Part shown: positions 22,982 through 32,171 of the stretch, in pieces
Layout of the letters: the number at the start of each line of letters is the position of its first letter
Position numbering within the stretch: the stretch's first letter is position 1
From: JAGUXG01 sp043798435
GTDB taxonomy: Bacteria; UBA9089; UBA9088; JAGUXG01
NCBI GenBank assembly: GCA_043798435.1
Contig: JAZDOR010000047.1
Coordinates: 1-37,932, forward strand
DNA: 37,932 nt
Direction of reading: 5' to 3'
Position numbers and translations under genes: made by a program
The notes under the pieces: generated by a model
Databases searched by the model: none
What the model saw: only the letters and a program-made list of their open reading frames with translations
Told to the model about the DNA's origin: nothing

Positions 22982-24172
22982 ATGTTAAACTGGCTTTATA
23001 ACCTTTTACTTCTCTTTTCAGCTATCCCATTTTTGCTCAAAAACTTCAGTCTGCAAAGGCTTGGTCTCTCTATTCCAAAGGTAAAGCCTGACATCTGGCT
23101 ACATATTGCCTCTATGGGAGAAATGGTCGGGGTTAAGCCGTTCCTTGATGAGGCAAGAAAATCAAACCTTTCCTTTGTCATCTCCTGTATGACCAAGACA
23201 GGTTATCAGACAGCAAAAGGGTTTAGAGAAGAGACATTCTATCTCCCCTTAGACTTCGGCTTCCTTATAAAAAGAACCATCAAAAAGCTTGAGCCAAAAA
23301 TGCTTATCATCTCTGAGACAGAGCTTTGGCCCAATCTGATAAGGTCTGCTAAAAAAATGGGCTGTTCGGTCGTCCTGATAAACGGAAGAATAACAGAAAA
23401 AAGCTACCGAAGGTATCAGCTACTCTCATCTTTGACAAAGGAGGTTCTCTCTTCTTTTGACCTTTTCCTTATGCAGTCGAGCCAAAATGCCGAGAGGATA
23501 AAAAAACTTGGCGCTTCTCCTGATAGGGTAAAGATCTCCGGAAATACAAAGTTTGATTGGTTGGCTTATGATCTCCCTTCTCTCAATATTGATTTTAGAG
23601 GTCTTCCTGTGGTAACATTCGGCTCTATCAGGGAGATGGAAGAGGAGGCTATCGTTTCTTGTTTTTCTAAGCTACGGCAAGCGAATCCGCAAGTAATTGG
23701 CATTATTGCCCCAAGGCACCTTGAAAGGGTAAAGGCAATCTCTGAAAGGCTGGTAGAAAAAAAGATTCCCTTTGTCAAAAGAACAGAGATGCCAACAGAA
23801 ATAGACCCAGGCTCTGTCCTCATTTTAGATACAATAGGTGAACTCAGGTCAGCCTATAAGTCTTCATCCCTTTCCTTTGTTGGAGGAACATTGGCAGACT
23901 ATGGTGGTCACAACCTTCTTGAGCCAGCCTTATTTGAAATACCTGTTCTCTTTGGCACTTATACCTCTCATTTTAAGGATGTAGCTATGGCGATGAAGAA
24001 GGAGAAAGCGGCAATTGAGGTGAGCAATGAAAAGGGGTTAGCAAAAAAGATGGTCTGGTTACTTTCTAATGAAGAAGAGCGACTTTTAATGGGAAAGAGA
24101 GCAAAAGAAGTGGCTCAAAAGTTTGTTGGTGCCTCAGCTCGGGTGTATCTTGAGATTAGTAAATATTTGTAA
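22982..24172 (+). CDS. waaA: Kdo transferase WaaA (KdtA)
   Basis: A 396-aa GT-B glycosyltransferase adding Kdo to lipid A precursors at the cytoplasmic face of the inner membrane. N-terminal membrane anchor (about 3-20), then WLHIASMGEMVGVKPFLDEAR (about 39-59; family ASxGE), ISETELWPNLI (about 109-119), LINGRITEKSYRRYQ, and the C-terminal VGGTLADYGGHNLLEPA (about 298-314). Slightly shorter than the usual 420 or so. It implies LPS and thus a diderm envelope. The stop TAA is inside GTAACTATTCAG, the end of a repeat element. Confidence 0.93.
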   Translation: MLNWLYNLLLLFSAIPFLLKNFSLQRLGLSIPKVKPDIWLHIASMGEMVGVKPFLDEARKSNLSFVISCMTKTGYQTAKGFREETFYLPLDFGFLIKRTIKKLEPKMLIISETELWPNLIRSAKKMGCSVVLINGRITEKSYRRYQLLSSLTKEVLSSFDLFLMQSSQNAERIKKLGASPDRVKISGNTKFDWLAYDLPSLNIDFRGLPVVTFGSIREMEEEAIVSCFSKLRQANPQVIGIIAPRHLERVKAISERLVEKKIPFVKRTEMPTEIDPGSVLILDTIGELRSAYKSSSLSFVGGTLADYGGHNLLEPALFEIPVLFGTYTSHFKDVAMAMKKEKAAIEVSNEKGLAKKMVWLLSNEEERLLMGKRAKEVAQKFVGASARVYLEISKYL

Positions 24173-24351
24173 CTATTCAGTTTAAGAAACCTCAGATTTT
24201 AGTAACACTTTACTCATCTGAAGAAGAAATTAACCGCAGAGCTCGCAGAGGGCACAGAGAAATAAAAACTTAAAATTTTGTAAATTCTCTGCGTTCTCAG
24301 CGTGCTCTGCGGTAAACAATTATCTTCTGCTTCACTTGGGTAAATGGTTAC
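24169..24351. repeat. composite element after waaA
   Basis: Starts GTAACTATTCAG (24169-24180) on the waaA stop. Contains a second element from GTAACACTTTACTCATC (24202) to GGGTAAATGGTTAC (24351) with CGCAGAGCTCGCAGAG arms; that part is the inverted copy of 12574-12726. Confidence 0.85.
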
Positions 24352-24398
24352 AGATTTTACGGGCTTTCTGCAAAATTTGCAAAAGTTCAGTATTTATT

Positions 24399-25241
24399 CT
24401 ATTGTCTTTGGCTAACTAAGGTATCTACTACTGAAGGGTCAGCTAAGGTGCTGGTATCACCAATGTTAGAGATATCACCTTCAGCAATTTTACGGAGGAT
24501 TCTCCGCATTATCTTACCTGAACGCGTCTTTGGCAAGGTATCCGTAAACTGTATCTTATCTGGTGTGGCAATGGGACTGATCTCTTTACGCACACGGCCA
24601 ACCAAAGTTTTCTTTAAGGTATCCGATGGCTCAATTCCCTTCTTTAAGGTGACAAAGCAGTAAATGCCCTGTCCTTTAATATCATGGGGGAAACCTACTA
24701 CTGCTGCTTCTGCTACACTGCCTGAAGAGACTAATGCACTTTCTATCTCAGCAGTAGCCAAACGGTGCCCAGAAACATTAAACACATCATCAATCCTTCC
24801 CATTAACCAATAAAAACCATCCCCATCTATTCGACAACCATCACCAGTGAGATATTTACCAGGGAAGACTGAAAAATAAACCTTTTTGATTAGCTCATTC
24901 TTTGGGTCACCAAATACCCCACGAATCATTCCTGGCCAGGGCATGGTAATCATTAGAGAACCGCCTTCGTTGACACCGACAACAGTGCCATCCTGTCTTA
25001 AAATCTCAGGGACAACACCAAAGAACGGCTTTGAAGCAGAACCCGGTTTTGTTGGAGTAGCACCTGCAAGCGGTGTAATCAGTATGCCACCGGTCTCGGT
25101 CTGCCACCATGTATCTACCAGCGGACATCGTTCTTTACCAATAACTTTGTAGTACCACATCCATGCCTCAGGATTGATTGGTTCACCTACTGTTCCAAGG
25201 ACACGCAGACTGGAAAGGTCGTGTTTATTATTGTGGAACAT
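24399..25241 (-). pseudogene. acs: 5'-truncated acetyl-CoA synthetase
   Basis: 280 aa covering only the C-terminal part of acetyl-CoA synthetase (normally about 640 aa). Present are [23 protein letters not shown], the YLTGDG hinge region, [13 protein letters not shown] and the regulatory-lysine motif [11 protein letters not shown]. Homology begins at [11 protein letters not shown]; about 360 N-terminal residues with the first ATP-binding motifs are missing, and an in-frame stop lies just upstream of the first ATG. No ribosome site. It cannot make acetyl-CoA alone. The upstream 258 bp shows no remnant of the missing part. Confidence 0.88.
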
Positions 25242-25499
25242 CCGTTAAATATCGAGATATGCCTCGGTGTAAAAGCAGATCCGGGAAGTAGGAAGCGAAA
25301 GAGAGGGAGTATTTTATCTGTAACTGCTTGATATTAAAGGAGTTATGTAAACTGTTTAGTTATTAATGTAAACTGTTTAGTTATTAATGCAGAGGTTAAT
25401 TAGAAAAGTCTTAGTCTTGAGTCTCTTATTGTCTGGAGTTTAATGTTCTTGAGTCTTTGTAATTAGTGTCCAGATTTATGCGGTTAACTATAGTTGCCT
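25242..25499. repeat. gap with 2 x 21-bp tandem repeat
   Basis: The unit ATGTAAACTGTTTAGTTATTA is present twice (25345-25365, 25366-25386). Further on are CTTGAGTCTCTTATTG / CTTGAGTCTTTG words. No gene or acs remnant is visible. Confidence 0.7.
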
Positions 25500-25919
25500 T
25501 TATACCCCTTTTCTTGCCATAGCCTTGACCACATCAGAGATAGAGAGTATTCCAGCCGGAAAGAGTTTGGTCTTTTCGCCAACCTTCACCTCTTGCTGGA
25601 CAATAAGCCTATGGATGCTGTATATACCCATAAGCCTGACCGCCTCCCTTAAATTATCCTCTCTGTTGACAGTTATAGCCGGAGAGGTCATTATCTCCTT
25701 GACCGTTATCTTCTCTAAGTCGCCCTCCATATTACCGCTTACCACCCTGACCATATCAGCCTCAGAGAGAACACCAACTAATTCTCCATCAACAGAGGTG
25801 ACTGCCAAACCACTCACATCATTATCTACCAGCATCTCCACAGCTTCATAGATTGGAGCATCCTCTAAAATGGTAATCACGCCCCTTGTCATTATATCCT
25901 TAACCTTTAGTTCCTTCAT
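25500..25919 (-). CDS. CBS-pair protein
   Basis: A 139-aa protein made of two CBS domains only (about 5-60: VKDIMTRGVITILEDAPIYEA; and 72-135: VKEIMTSPAITVNREDNLREA). Such pairs bind adenosyl ligands (AMP, ATP, SAM) and regulate partners. An AAGGAG site precedes the ATG and is overlapped by the end of a 16-codon leader ORF. The same domain type is found fourfold in the hybrid kinase at 29482-32163. The partner is unknown. Confidence 0.88.
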   Translation of the reverse strand: MKELKVKDIMTRGVITILEDAPIYEAVEMLVDNDVSGLAVTSVDGELVGVLSEADMVRVVSGNMEGDLEKITVKEIMTSPAITVNREDNLREAVRLMGIYSIHRLIVQQEVKVGEKTKLFPAGILSISDVVKAMARKGV

Positions 25920-25922
25920 TGT

Positions 25923-25973
25923 TTATATCTCCTTAATTATTATTTTCTTGTCGTTCGATCTTTCTTGCTTCAT
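25923..25973 (-). CDS. 16-codon leader ORF before the CBS-pair gene
   Basis: ATG with a strong TAGGAGGAATT ribosome site, encoding MKQERSNDKKIIIKEI and ending in TAA, which lies within the ribosome-site region of the CBS gene. The spacing suggests translational coupling. It could be a leader peptide or chance. Confidence 0.4.
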   Translation of the reverse strand: MKQERSNDKKIIIKEI

Positions 25974-26155
25974 AATTCCTCCTATCTTAATATAGAATCT
26001 TTTGAAAAAAATTGATTGAGTTCTTCTATAAATACCTTTTTTGGAGCTGAACTATAAAGTTAAGAATATCATCCTTTAATTTTTCGTGTTTTCGCTCTTT
26101 CGAGGTTTCGTGATTATATTTTATTTCTCCAAAGTCTCTAAAAACTAATTTTACT
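25974..26155 (-). other. possible decayed ORF between dxr and the CBS gene
   Basis: On the minus strand an open frame without a start codon (about 45 codons: PEVKLVFRDFGEIKYN to VQLQKRYL) continues in another frame after an A-run as FIEELNQFFSKDSILR. Part of it (GAAACCTCGAAAGAGCG words) resembles the local word repeats. Gene remnant or chance in AT-rich DNA; no family recognised. Confidence 0.25.
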
Positions 26156-27310
26156 TCAGGTAGCTAAAGTGTTACTATCCGATAAAAAACTTTTTGCCTT
26201 CTTTCTTGCCCATTTATCTGCCATCAGAATATCCTCTATATCTGGATTATCGGTCGCAAAATGAGTAGAGAGGACATCTTCTATCAGCTTTGGAATTATA
26301 GTAAATGAAATTTCTCCATTCAAGAAAGCCTCAACTGCCACCTCATCTGCAGCGTTCAAGACAGCAGGCATCGTGCCACCCTTTTCTATAGCGAAATATG
26401 CCAGAGAAAGACAGGGAAACCTATCTATATCAGGCTTCCTGAATGATAGCTTACCTACCTCTGTTAAGTCAAGTGGCTTTATAAGGTTTTTGCTTCTCTC
26501 TGGGTAGGTTAAGGCATAGGCTATGGGAAGCCGCATATCTGGATTGGATAGGCAGGCAATCACTGTGCCATCAGAAAATTCAACAGCAGAATGGAGGATA
26601 GCCTCGGGGTGGATAATCACCTCAATATTTTTGGGTTTGAGATTAAATAGTCTGACAGCCTCAATCACCTCCAAGCCTTTATTCATCAAGGTAGCAGAGT
26701 CTATAGTGATTCTCTTTCCCATCTTCCATCTTGGGTGAAAGAGAGCTTCATCTCGGGAAATATTCGTTAAGTCAGGTCTATCCAAAAATGGACCACCAGA
26801 GGCAGTAAGGATAATTCTTTTGGGATTTTTCCTACCTTGCAGGCACTGAAATATAGCCGAATGCTCACTATCCACAGGGATTATCTCTGCCCCACACTTT
26901 TTTGCTTCCTCCATCAAGATCTCCCCTGCCAGAATCATAGCCTCTTTGCTGGCAAGGGCTATCCTCTTTCCTGCTTTTATGGCTGTTAAGGTAGGAAGTA
27001 AGGATTCTGCGCCGCTTATGGCGACTAAAACTATATCTGCTTCATTTAAGCCAGCTACAGAAACGGAGGCGGATTCTCCAGTTATTACAGAAATATTTAT
27101 ATCAGCGAGGTTTTTTTTGAGTCGCTCTCCTTCTTGTTCTTCCGCCACTCCGACTATCTTTGGTGAGAATTCCCTTGCCTGAGCTTCAAGGAGCTTTATA
27201 TTCCTTTTAGCAGAAAGCCCAACCACAGAAAACTCAGGAAGCTCTCGTATCACAGAAAGGGCAGCCAGACCGATTGAACCTGTGGAACCGAGTATAGCTA
27301 CTTTTTTCAC
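26156..27310 (-). CDS. dxr: 1-deoxy-D-xylulose 5-phosphate reductoisomerase
   Basis: Second step of the MEP pathway, 384 aa, NADPH-dependent. Motifs: AILGSTGSIGLAAL (about 5-18), ALASKEAMILAG (about 118-129), PVDSEHSAIFQCL (about 145-157), TASGGPF (about 169-175), and MNKGLEVIEA with the metal-binding region. The start is a GTG (27308-27310) without a strong ribosome site. It is full length. ispE at 13326 belongs to the same pathway. Confidence 0.95.
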   Translation of the reverse strand: MKKVAILGSTGSIGLAALSVIRELPEFSVVGLSAKRNIKLLEAQAREFSPKIVGVAEEQEGERLKKNLADINISVITGESASVSVAGLNEADIVLVAISGAESLLPTLTAIKAGKRIALASKEAMILAGEILMEEAKKCGAEIIPVDSEHSAIFQCLQGRKNPKRIILTASGGPFLDRPDLTNISRDEALFHPRWKMGKRITIDSATLMNKGLEVIEAVRLFNLKPKNIEVIIHPEAILHSAVEFSDGTVIACLSNPDMRLPIAYALTYPERSKNLIKPLDLTEVGKLSFRKPDIDRFPCLSLAYFAIEKGGTMPAVLNAADEVAVEAFLNGEISFTIIPKLIEDVLSTHFATDNPDIEDILMADKWARKKAKSFLSDSNTLAT

Positions 27311-27349
27311 TTAAATTATAACTTTGGGAGACTTAGGAGGAATTCAATG

Positions 27350-27510
27350 TATACCGAAAAGAAATTGGTTTACAAAAAAGTAACTACTCAGGTTCAGGGG
27401 TTAAAGGGTTCAAGGTTCACGGTTAATCCTCTTATTCTCTAACCTTGAACCGTGAACCTCAGAACCATAAACGAACATAATTTTTTGCAAACCTGATTTG
27501 TTTGGGTATA
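27350..27510. repeat. 155-160-bp MITE-like element, copy 2
   Basis: TATACCGAAAAGAAATTGG at one end and CCTGATTTGTTTGGGTATA at the other: imperfect terminal inverted repeats. GTAACTACTCAGGTTC is 22 bp inside. It matches 22516-22669 in inverse orientation with only a few differences, one a 6-bp indel. A GCAATGCAAAATTA hairpin follows at 27511-27572. Confidence 0.85.
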
Positions 27511-27609
27511 AAATTAGCAATGCAAAATTATCATCTTAAAATGATAATTGCTAATTTTGCATTTTGCAATGAGTTATTCTCTGTATCCCTAAAGGTAAAT
27601 AGCTATTTA

Positions 27610-28512
27610 TCATCCTATAGCCAGCATCTTCTCAATAGACACACTTGCTCTCCGTGCTATCTCTTTGGGTATTTCTATCTGATAAGCCTCTTCTTCAAGT
27701 GACCATAAGACCTTTTCTAATGTGGTGAGCTTCATATTTGGGCAAATAGCCAGATCTGCGGCAGGATAAAACTCTTTTTCCGGATTCTCCTTTTTCAGCC
27801 TGTAAATGATACCTAACTCTGTGCCGATGATAAACTCCTTCTTATTGCTCTCCTTCACACATTTGAGCATTCCACCTGTTCCGAATATCTCATCTGCCAG
27901 GGCTAATGAATCTTTACTGCACTCAGGATGAAGAATAACAACAGCCTCTGGATGCTCCTTTCTTTTTGCGGCAATCACTTCAGGGATTATCCTCATATGG
28001 GTTGGACAGAACCCAGGCCAGAGAATAAGCTCCCTTTTTGTCTTCTTTGCTGCATAATCACCAAGCCATTGGTCAGGCACAAAGATTATCTCTTTGCCTT
28101 CCTCTATCTGAGAGATAACATTGATAGCATTAGCTGAGGTGCAACAAACATCAGCAAGAGCCTTTATTTCAGCAGATGTATTTACATAAGCAACCACAAC
28201 CGCATCTGGGTGAGAGGCTTTTAACTTCTTGAGTTCTTCTGGGGTGGCCATATCAGCCAAAGGACAGCCAGCATTCACATCAGGAAGAAGAACCATCTTC
28301 TCTGGTGAGAGAATCTTGGCAATTTCAGCCATAAAATGGACGCCACAGAAGACGATAATATCTGCTGTTGTAGATTGAGCCCTCCTTGAAAGGTCAAGGG
28401 AATCCCCTAATAAGTCTGCTATATCCTGAACTTCACCTATCTGATAGTTGTGAACCAGAATGATTGCATTCTTCTTTTTCTTAAGCTCTAAAATTTTATC
28501 CTTTATCTTCAT
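27610..28512 (-). CDS. nadA: quinolinate synthase A
   Basis: A 300-aa 4Fe-4S enzyme condensing iminoaspartate with dihydroxyacetone phosphate to quinolinate for NAD. Cluster cysteines are in AGCPLADM (C83), GFCPTHMR (about C169) and AICPNMKLTTL (about C258). HNYQIGEVQDIADLLGDSL (about 21-39), FCGVHFMAE and HPECSKDSL are also diagnostic. It depends on Fe-S assembly. No nadB or nadC is adjacent. The start is not supported by a strong ribosome site. Confidence 0.95.
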   Translation of the reverse strand: MKIKDKILELKKKKNAIILVHNYQIGEVQDIADLLGDSLDLSRRAQSTTADIIVFCGVHFMAEIAKILSPEKMVLLPDVNAGCPLADMATPEELKKLKASHPDAVVVAYVNTSAEIKALADVCCTSANAINVISQIEEGKEIIFVPDQWLGDYAAKKTKRELILWPGFCPTHMRIIPEVIAAKRKEHPEAVVILHPECSKDSLALADEIFGTGGMLKCVKESNKKEFIIGTELGIIYRLKKENPEKEFYPAADLAICPNMKLTTLEKVLWSLEEEAYQIEIPKEIARRASVSIEKMLAIG

Positions 28513-28514
28513 CG

Positions 28515-28682
28515 TATGAGTTTTGAGTTATGAGTTTTGAGTTATGAGTTTTGAGTTATGAGTTTTGAGTTATGAGTGATGAGTTATGAGTTTTGAGTTT
28601 TGAGTTTTGAGTTTTGAGTTTTGAGTTTTGAGTTTTGAGTTATTTTATTAAACTCTAAACTCTGAACTCTACACTCTGAACT
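28515..28682. repeat. GAGTTTT/GAGTTAT heptamer array with inverted arm
   Basis: Some 16-17 heptamer units (GAGTTTT, GAGTTAT and variants, 28519-28641) followed by AAACTCTAAACTCTGAACTC complement words. It fills the nadA-hisI gap. Confidence 0.85.
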
Positions 28683-28689
28683 TTTCTGA

Positions 28690-29004
28690 CTATAGAGTTT
28701 CAGTGAAACAGCTCCTCGTTCCCCTATGGCAAGCAACACCTGTCTGTTTCACCTTAATAAGAAGTGTATCTTTATCACAGTCATAGAGTATCTCTTTCAC
28801 ATCCTGAAGGTTTCCAGAGGTCGCCCCTTTGTTCCAAAGCTCCTGCCTTGACCGGCTGAAAAACCAGGTCTTTCCTGTTTCAAGGGTCTTTGCCAGAGAC
28901 TCCTTGTTCATATAGGCAAGCATCAGGACTTCGTTATTATCTACATCCTGAATGATGGCTGGAATCAGACCCTCTTTGTTAAAAGCAAGTTCTTCTATCT
29001 GCAT
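28690..29004 (-). CDS. hisI: phosphoribosyl-AMP cyclohydrolase
   Basis: Third step of histidine synthesis, 104 aa, single-domain form without HisE. Motifs [20 protein letters not shown] (about 26-45), [20 protein letters not shown] (46-65), and the zinc/metal-binding [19 protein letters not shown] (about 75-93) with RSCF at the end. No other his gene is in the window. Confidence 0.95.
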   Translation of the reverse strand: MQIEELAFNKEGLIPAIIQDVDNNEVLMLAYMNKESLAKTLETGKTWFFSRSRQELWNKGATSGNLQDVKEILYDCDKDTLLIKVKQTGVACHRGTRSCFTETL

Positions 29005-29019
29005 ATTTCTAAAAGAAGT

Positions 29020-29093
29020 GATCGGTTATCGGTAATCAGTAATCGGTAAGGGAAACAATTACCGGTAACCGATTACCCGATAACCTGATTACC
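29020..29093. repeat. GGTTATCGGTAATC hairpin
   Basis: Arms of ATCGGTTATCGGTAATCAGT and TACCGGTAACCGATTACCCG words between hisI and the 56-aa gene. Confidence 0.8.
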
Positions 29094-29099
29094 ATTTTC

Positions 29100-29270
29100 C
29101 TATTTTTTCTTCGTCTTCTCTATCATGGAAGGAGAGAGGAGAATGCTTATCGGCACAAGCACAAGCCCAGCAACAATGAAGAGCGGACCAAGAAATAGCC
29201 TCCTCAGATAGAGAAGGAGAAACCCTAAAGCATATACCCCAACTGCAATGGCGAATATCTTCTTGTTCAT
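29100..29270 (-). CDS. 56-aa membrane protein
   Basis: A small ORF, MNKKIFAIAVGVYALGFLLL at its start, with two hydrophobic stretches (about 5-21 and 28-46) and a lysine-rich tail ending EKTKKK. The codon usage and positive-inside layout look real. It follows the hybrid-kinase gene by about 210 bp, including a repeat element. No family recognised. Confidence 0.6.
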   Translation of the reverse strand: MNKKIFAIAVGVYALGFLLLYLRRLFLGPLFIVAGLVLVPISILLSPSMIEKTKKK

Positions 29271-29318
29271 TGGCTATATTATATCAACCACACCTTAAAA
29301 ATTGCAATCAGATTTTAA

Positions 29319-29481
29319 ATAAGCGTTCAGGTAGTGTAAGAAAAGGAGAGGACAGAGATTATGGAGATAAGGGGATAAAATTTTGAATTAAAAATTAAGA
29401 ATTAAAAATGAATTATCTCCATATCCCCATTATCTCCTTATCCCCTTTCTTACACCTCTGATACATAGCCTGAACTGTTAC
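29319..29481. repeat. TAAGCGTTCAGG-ended hairpin element after the hybrid-kinase gene
   Basis: Left end TAAGCGTTCAGGTAGTGTAAG, right end CCTGAACTGTTAC (29469-29481), touching the kinase stop. GGAGATAAGGGG arms as in 2658-2806. Confidence 0.85.
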
Positions 29482-32163
29482 CTATCTATTTATCACCCTA
29501 TCCAAGATATCACCCATCTCCTCTGGAGCATATGGCTTGGGTATAACACCAGCGAAGCCATAACTTTTATAATCAGACATTATTGGGTCATTGGAGTATC
29601 CAGATGAGACGACGGCTTTAACCTCAGGGTCAATATTCTTCAGGAATTTAAGGCACTCTAAACCACCCATTCCACCAGAGACAATCAGGTCTAAAATGAC
29701 GGCATCAAAGGGCTTTCCTCTCTCCTTTTCCTTTCTGTATAGCTCAATAGCCTCTTTGCCATTTGTGGCCAGGGTTGTTTCATAGCCAAGAAATTTGAGG
29801 AGTTCGTCTGTAACCTCAAGGACAAGGGGTTCATCATCCATAAGAAGCACCCGTCCACCTTTTCTTGTTACTGGTTCTGGCCTTTCCTGCTCTCTCCTTT
29901 CTGAGGCAGGAAGAAAAATGGTGAATGTTGAACCTTCTCCCAGCTCTGAGGTTACCTCTAATCTACCACCGTGCTTTTTGATGACTGAAAAGGCTACAGA
30001 GAGTCCCAGGCCACTCCCCCTCTGCTTTGTCGTAAAGTATGGGTCAAATATTTTGCTGATATGCTCTTTGGAGATGCCAATCCCTGAGTCTTTTATGGAG
30101 AATTTGATAAATCTATCGCCGTTTTCTTTTTTGTTTTCTGCCAAAACCTCTATTACACCGCCACCTGGCATAGCATCACTGGCATTTAGGATTAGATTGG
30201 TGATTACTTGAGATATCTGGCCAGGGTCGCATTCAGTCTGCCAGAGGTTATCTGGTATATGAAAAGAGCAGACAGAGGCAGAGCCAGTTAAAGCAAAGCC
30301 TGCTATATCCCGTATCAGCCCTGAGATACATATTATTTTCTTTATAGGTTCTCCACCCTTAGCAAAGGTGAGCAATTGCTGGGTCAGGTCCTTTGCCCGT
30401 AAGATTGCCTTTTCTCCACCCGCTAACATCCTGTTCACCCTATCCTCTTTGGTGTGCATCTTGGCTAAGGCAATGTTGTTCAAAACCGCTGTCAGAATAT
30501 TGTTGAAGTCATGGGCTATGCCACCGGCAAGGAGACCGATAGATTCAAGCCTTGAGACCTCTGTTCTCTTCAACTCTTCCTCCATCCTTCTCTTTTCAGT
30601 AATATCTGTCAAGAAAATAAGGGTGGCAGGTTGCCCTTGCCAGGTAATCAAGACACCATAAATCTCTGTCCATCTTACCTTGCCATCCTTTGTCTGCCAC
30701 CTGAAGGTATAGAAAGGAACATCTTCTCCTGAAAGCCTTCTTTTGTGATGCTCACCTACCAAGCTTCTGTCATCTGAATACACAAAATCAAGGAAATGCT
30801 TAGTGAGAAGCTCTTCGTCTGAATAAGCGGAAAGCTCCTTTGCCTTTGGGTTGAAGAAGACTATCCTTTCGTTCTGGATTACTAATATAGCTTCACTGGC
30901 ATTATCTACAACTAATCTATACTTCTCCTCTTGTTGTCTCAGAGCATCTTCTGCCTTCTTTTTAGCCGTAATATCACGGGTGACACCAAAGATGCTTGTA
31001 GGCTTGTTATCCTTATCGCGGAGGAATGTTGTCCTGTTCTCTGTCCAGATTATTGAGCCATCTTTGCAGGGCTGTTCCACCTCAATGGTTCGCCATCTTC
31101 GTAGGTCTTTCTTTTCTTGCTTCTCAATCTCCATCTCCTCAGCCAGGACCTTCATGGCTACTTGATAAGATTCAGGGGTAAGGGTATCTTTTATTGTCTG
31201 GTTCATCACTTCTTCAACCGTATAGCCCCTCAGCCTCTCAATATAAGGGCTGATATAGGTAAATCTGAGGTTCAGGTCGCGTATCCAGATGACATCAGCT
31301 ACATTTTCAACCAGGAAGCGATACTTCTCCTCTTGTTGCTTCAGGGCATCCTCTGCCTCCAGACGCTTGGCAATATCCTCCTTCAGGAACTCTATATACT
31401 TCTCCCAGAGCCTTTTAGTAATATCTGACTGGGTGATTATGCCGCAAATCTCTTCTTTCTCATTGACAATAACCAATCTGCGAATCCTCTCCATGTCCAT
31501 TCTCTTTGTCGTCTCATAGACAGAAACATTTATGGTTATGGTCTTCGTAGGCTGGCTCATCACACTGCTTATTTTCAACCTTTTTATCTGCTTTCTTTTA
31601 TGAAAGAGCCGTGTTACATCCCTCTCAGTCAATATGCCGATAGGCTTTTTACACTCCTCTACAACGATACAACTGATAGAAAGCTCAACCATTATTTTTA
31701 TAGCTTCAGAAAGCAGGGTTTCTTTCTGGCAGGTGACTACATTGCGGGTAATCAGTCTGGAGATATCCTTCAATTCAAGAAGGTATTCCGCAGAAAGGTT
31801 TTGGATAATGTCAGAAATGGTTACAACACCAGCAATACTGCCACTGGCTTCTACAACCACAAGGTGCCGTATCTTATGCTTCTCAAACATCTCATGTGCC
31901 TGATAGATGTTCATATCAAGCACAGCAGAGAGGATGGGGCTGGTCATCACCTCACCTATCCTTCTCTCTAAGGAAAGCCCATCGTGAAGCACACGGACAG
32001 CATCCTTTTCTGTAAATATGCCAAGGGGCTTTTTATCCTGGGAGATGATTAGACAGCTTATCTCCTCCTTTCCCATAAGCTGGATGGCATCAGAAATGGT
32101 CGTCTCCGGAGGCACAGAGACAACATTTGTTACGAGGATATCTTTAAGCAGTCTTTCAGCCAT
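29482..32163 (-). CDS. hybrid histidine kinase with four CBS and two PAS domains
   Basis: 893 aa, no membrane segment seen. Order: four CBS domains (about 1-60, 65-120, 130-190, 195-255), coiled coil, PAS (about 285-400), PAS (about 415-525), HisKA with GIAHDFNNIL, HATPase with DSGIGISKEHISKIFDPYFTT and GSGLGLSVA, and a C-terminal receiver (about 770-890) with DDEP, phosphoacceptor in VILDLIV and the conserved lysine in PKPY. It should integrate an adenosyl-type ligand with a PAS signal and pass phosphate to its own receiver. The CheY-like gene and second kinase upstream are likely partners. No ribosome site is visible. Confidence 0.9.
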   Translation of the reverse strand: MAERLLKDILVTNVVSVPPETTISDAIQLMGKEEISCLIISQDKKPLGIFTEKDAVRVLHDGLSLERRIGEVMTSPILSAVLDMNIYQAHEMFEKHKIRHLVVVEASGSIAGVVTISDIIQNLSAEYLLELKDISRLITRNVVTCQKETLLSEAIKIMVELSISCIVVEECKKPIGILTERDVTRLFHKRKQIKRLKISSVMSQPTKTITINVSVYETTKRMDMERIRRLVIVNEKEEICGIITQSDITKRLWEKYIEFLKEDIAKRLEAEDALKQQEEKYRFLVENVADVIWIRDLNLRFTYISPYIERLRGYTVEEVMNQTIKDTLTPESYQVAMKVLAEEMEIEKQEKKDLRRWRTIEVEQPCKDGSIIWTENRTTFLRDKDNKPTSIFGVTRDITAKKKAEDALRQQEEKYRLVVDNASEAILVIQNERIVFFNPKAKELSAYSDEELLTKHFLDFVYSDDRSLVGEHHKRRLSGEDVPFYTFRWQTKDGKVRWTEIYGVLITWQGQPATLIFLTDITEKRRMEEELKRTEVSRLESIGLLAGGIAHDFNNILTAVLNNIALAKMHTKEDRVNRMLAGGEKAILRAKDLTQQLLTFAKGGEPIKKIICISGLIRDIAGFALTGSASVCSFHIPDNLWQTECDPGQISQVITNLILNASDAMPGGGVIEVLAENKKENGDRFIKFSIKDSGIGISKEHISKIFDPYFTTKQRGSGLGLSVAFSVIKKHGGRLEVTSELGEGSTFTIFLPASERREQERPEPVTRKGGRVLLMDDEPLVLEVTDELLKFLGYETTLATNGKEAIELYRKEKERGKPFDAVILDLIVSGGMGGLECLKFLKNIDPEVKAVVSSGYSNDPIMSDYKSYGFAGVIPKPYAPEEMGDILDRVINR

Positions 32164-32171
32164 TTTTTTTG

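Noticed and set aside
28519..28641. Heptamer array resembling a CRISPR or VNTR locus
   Set aside because: The units are 7 bp with no spacers and are followed by a complementary arm, so it belongs to the word-repeat hairpins.
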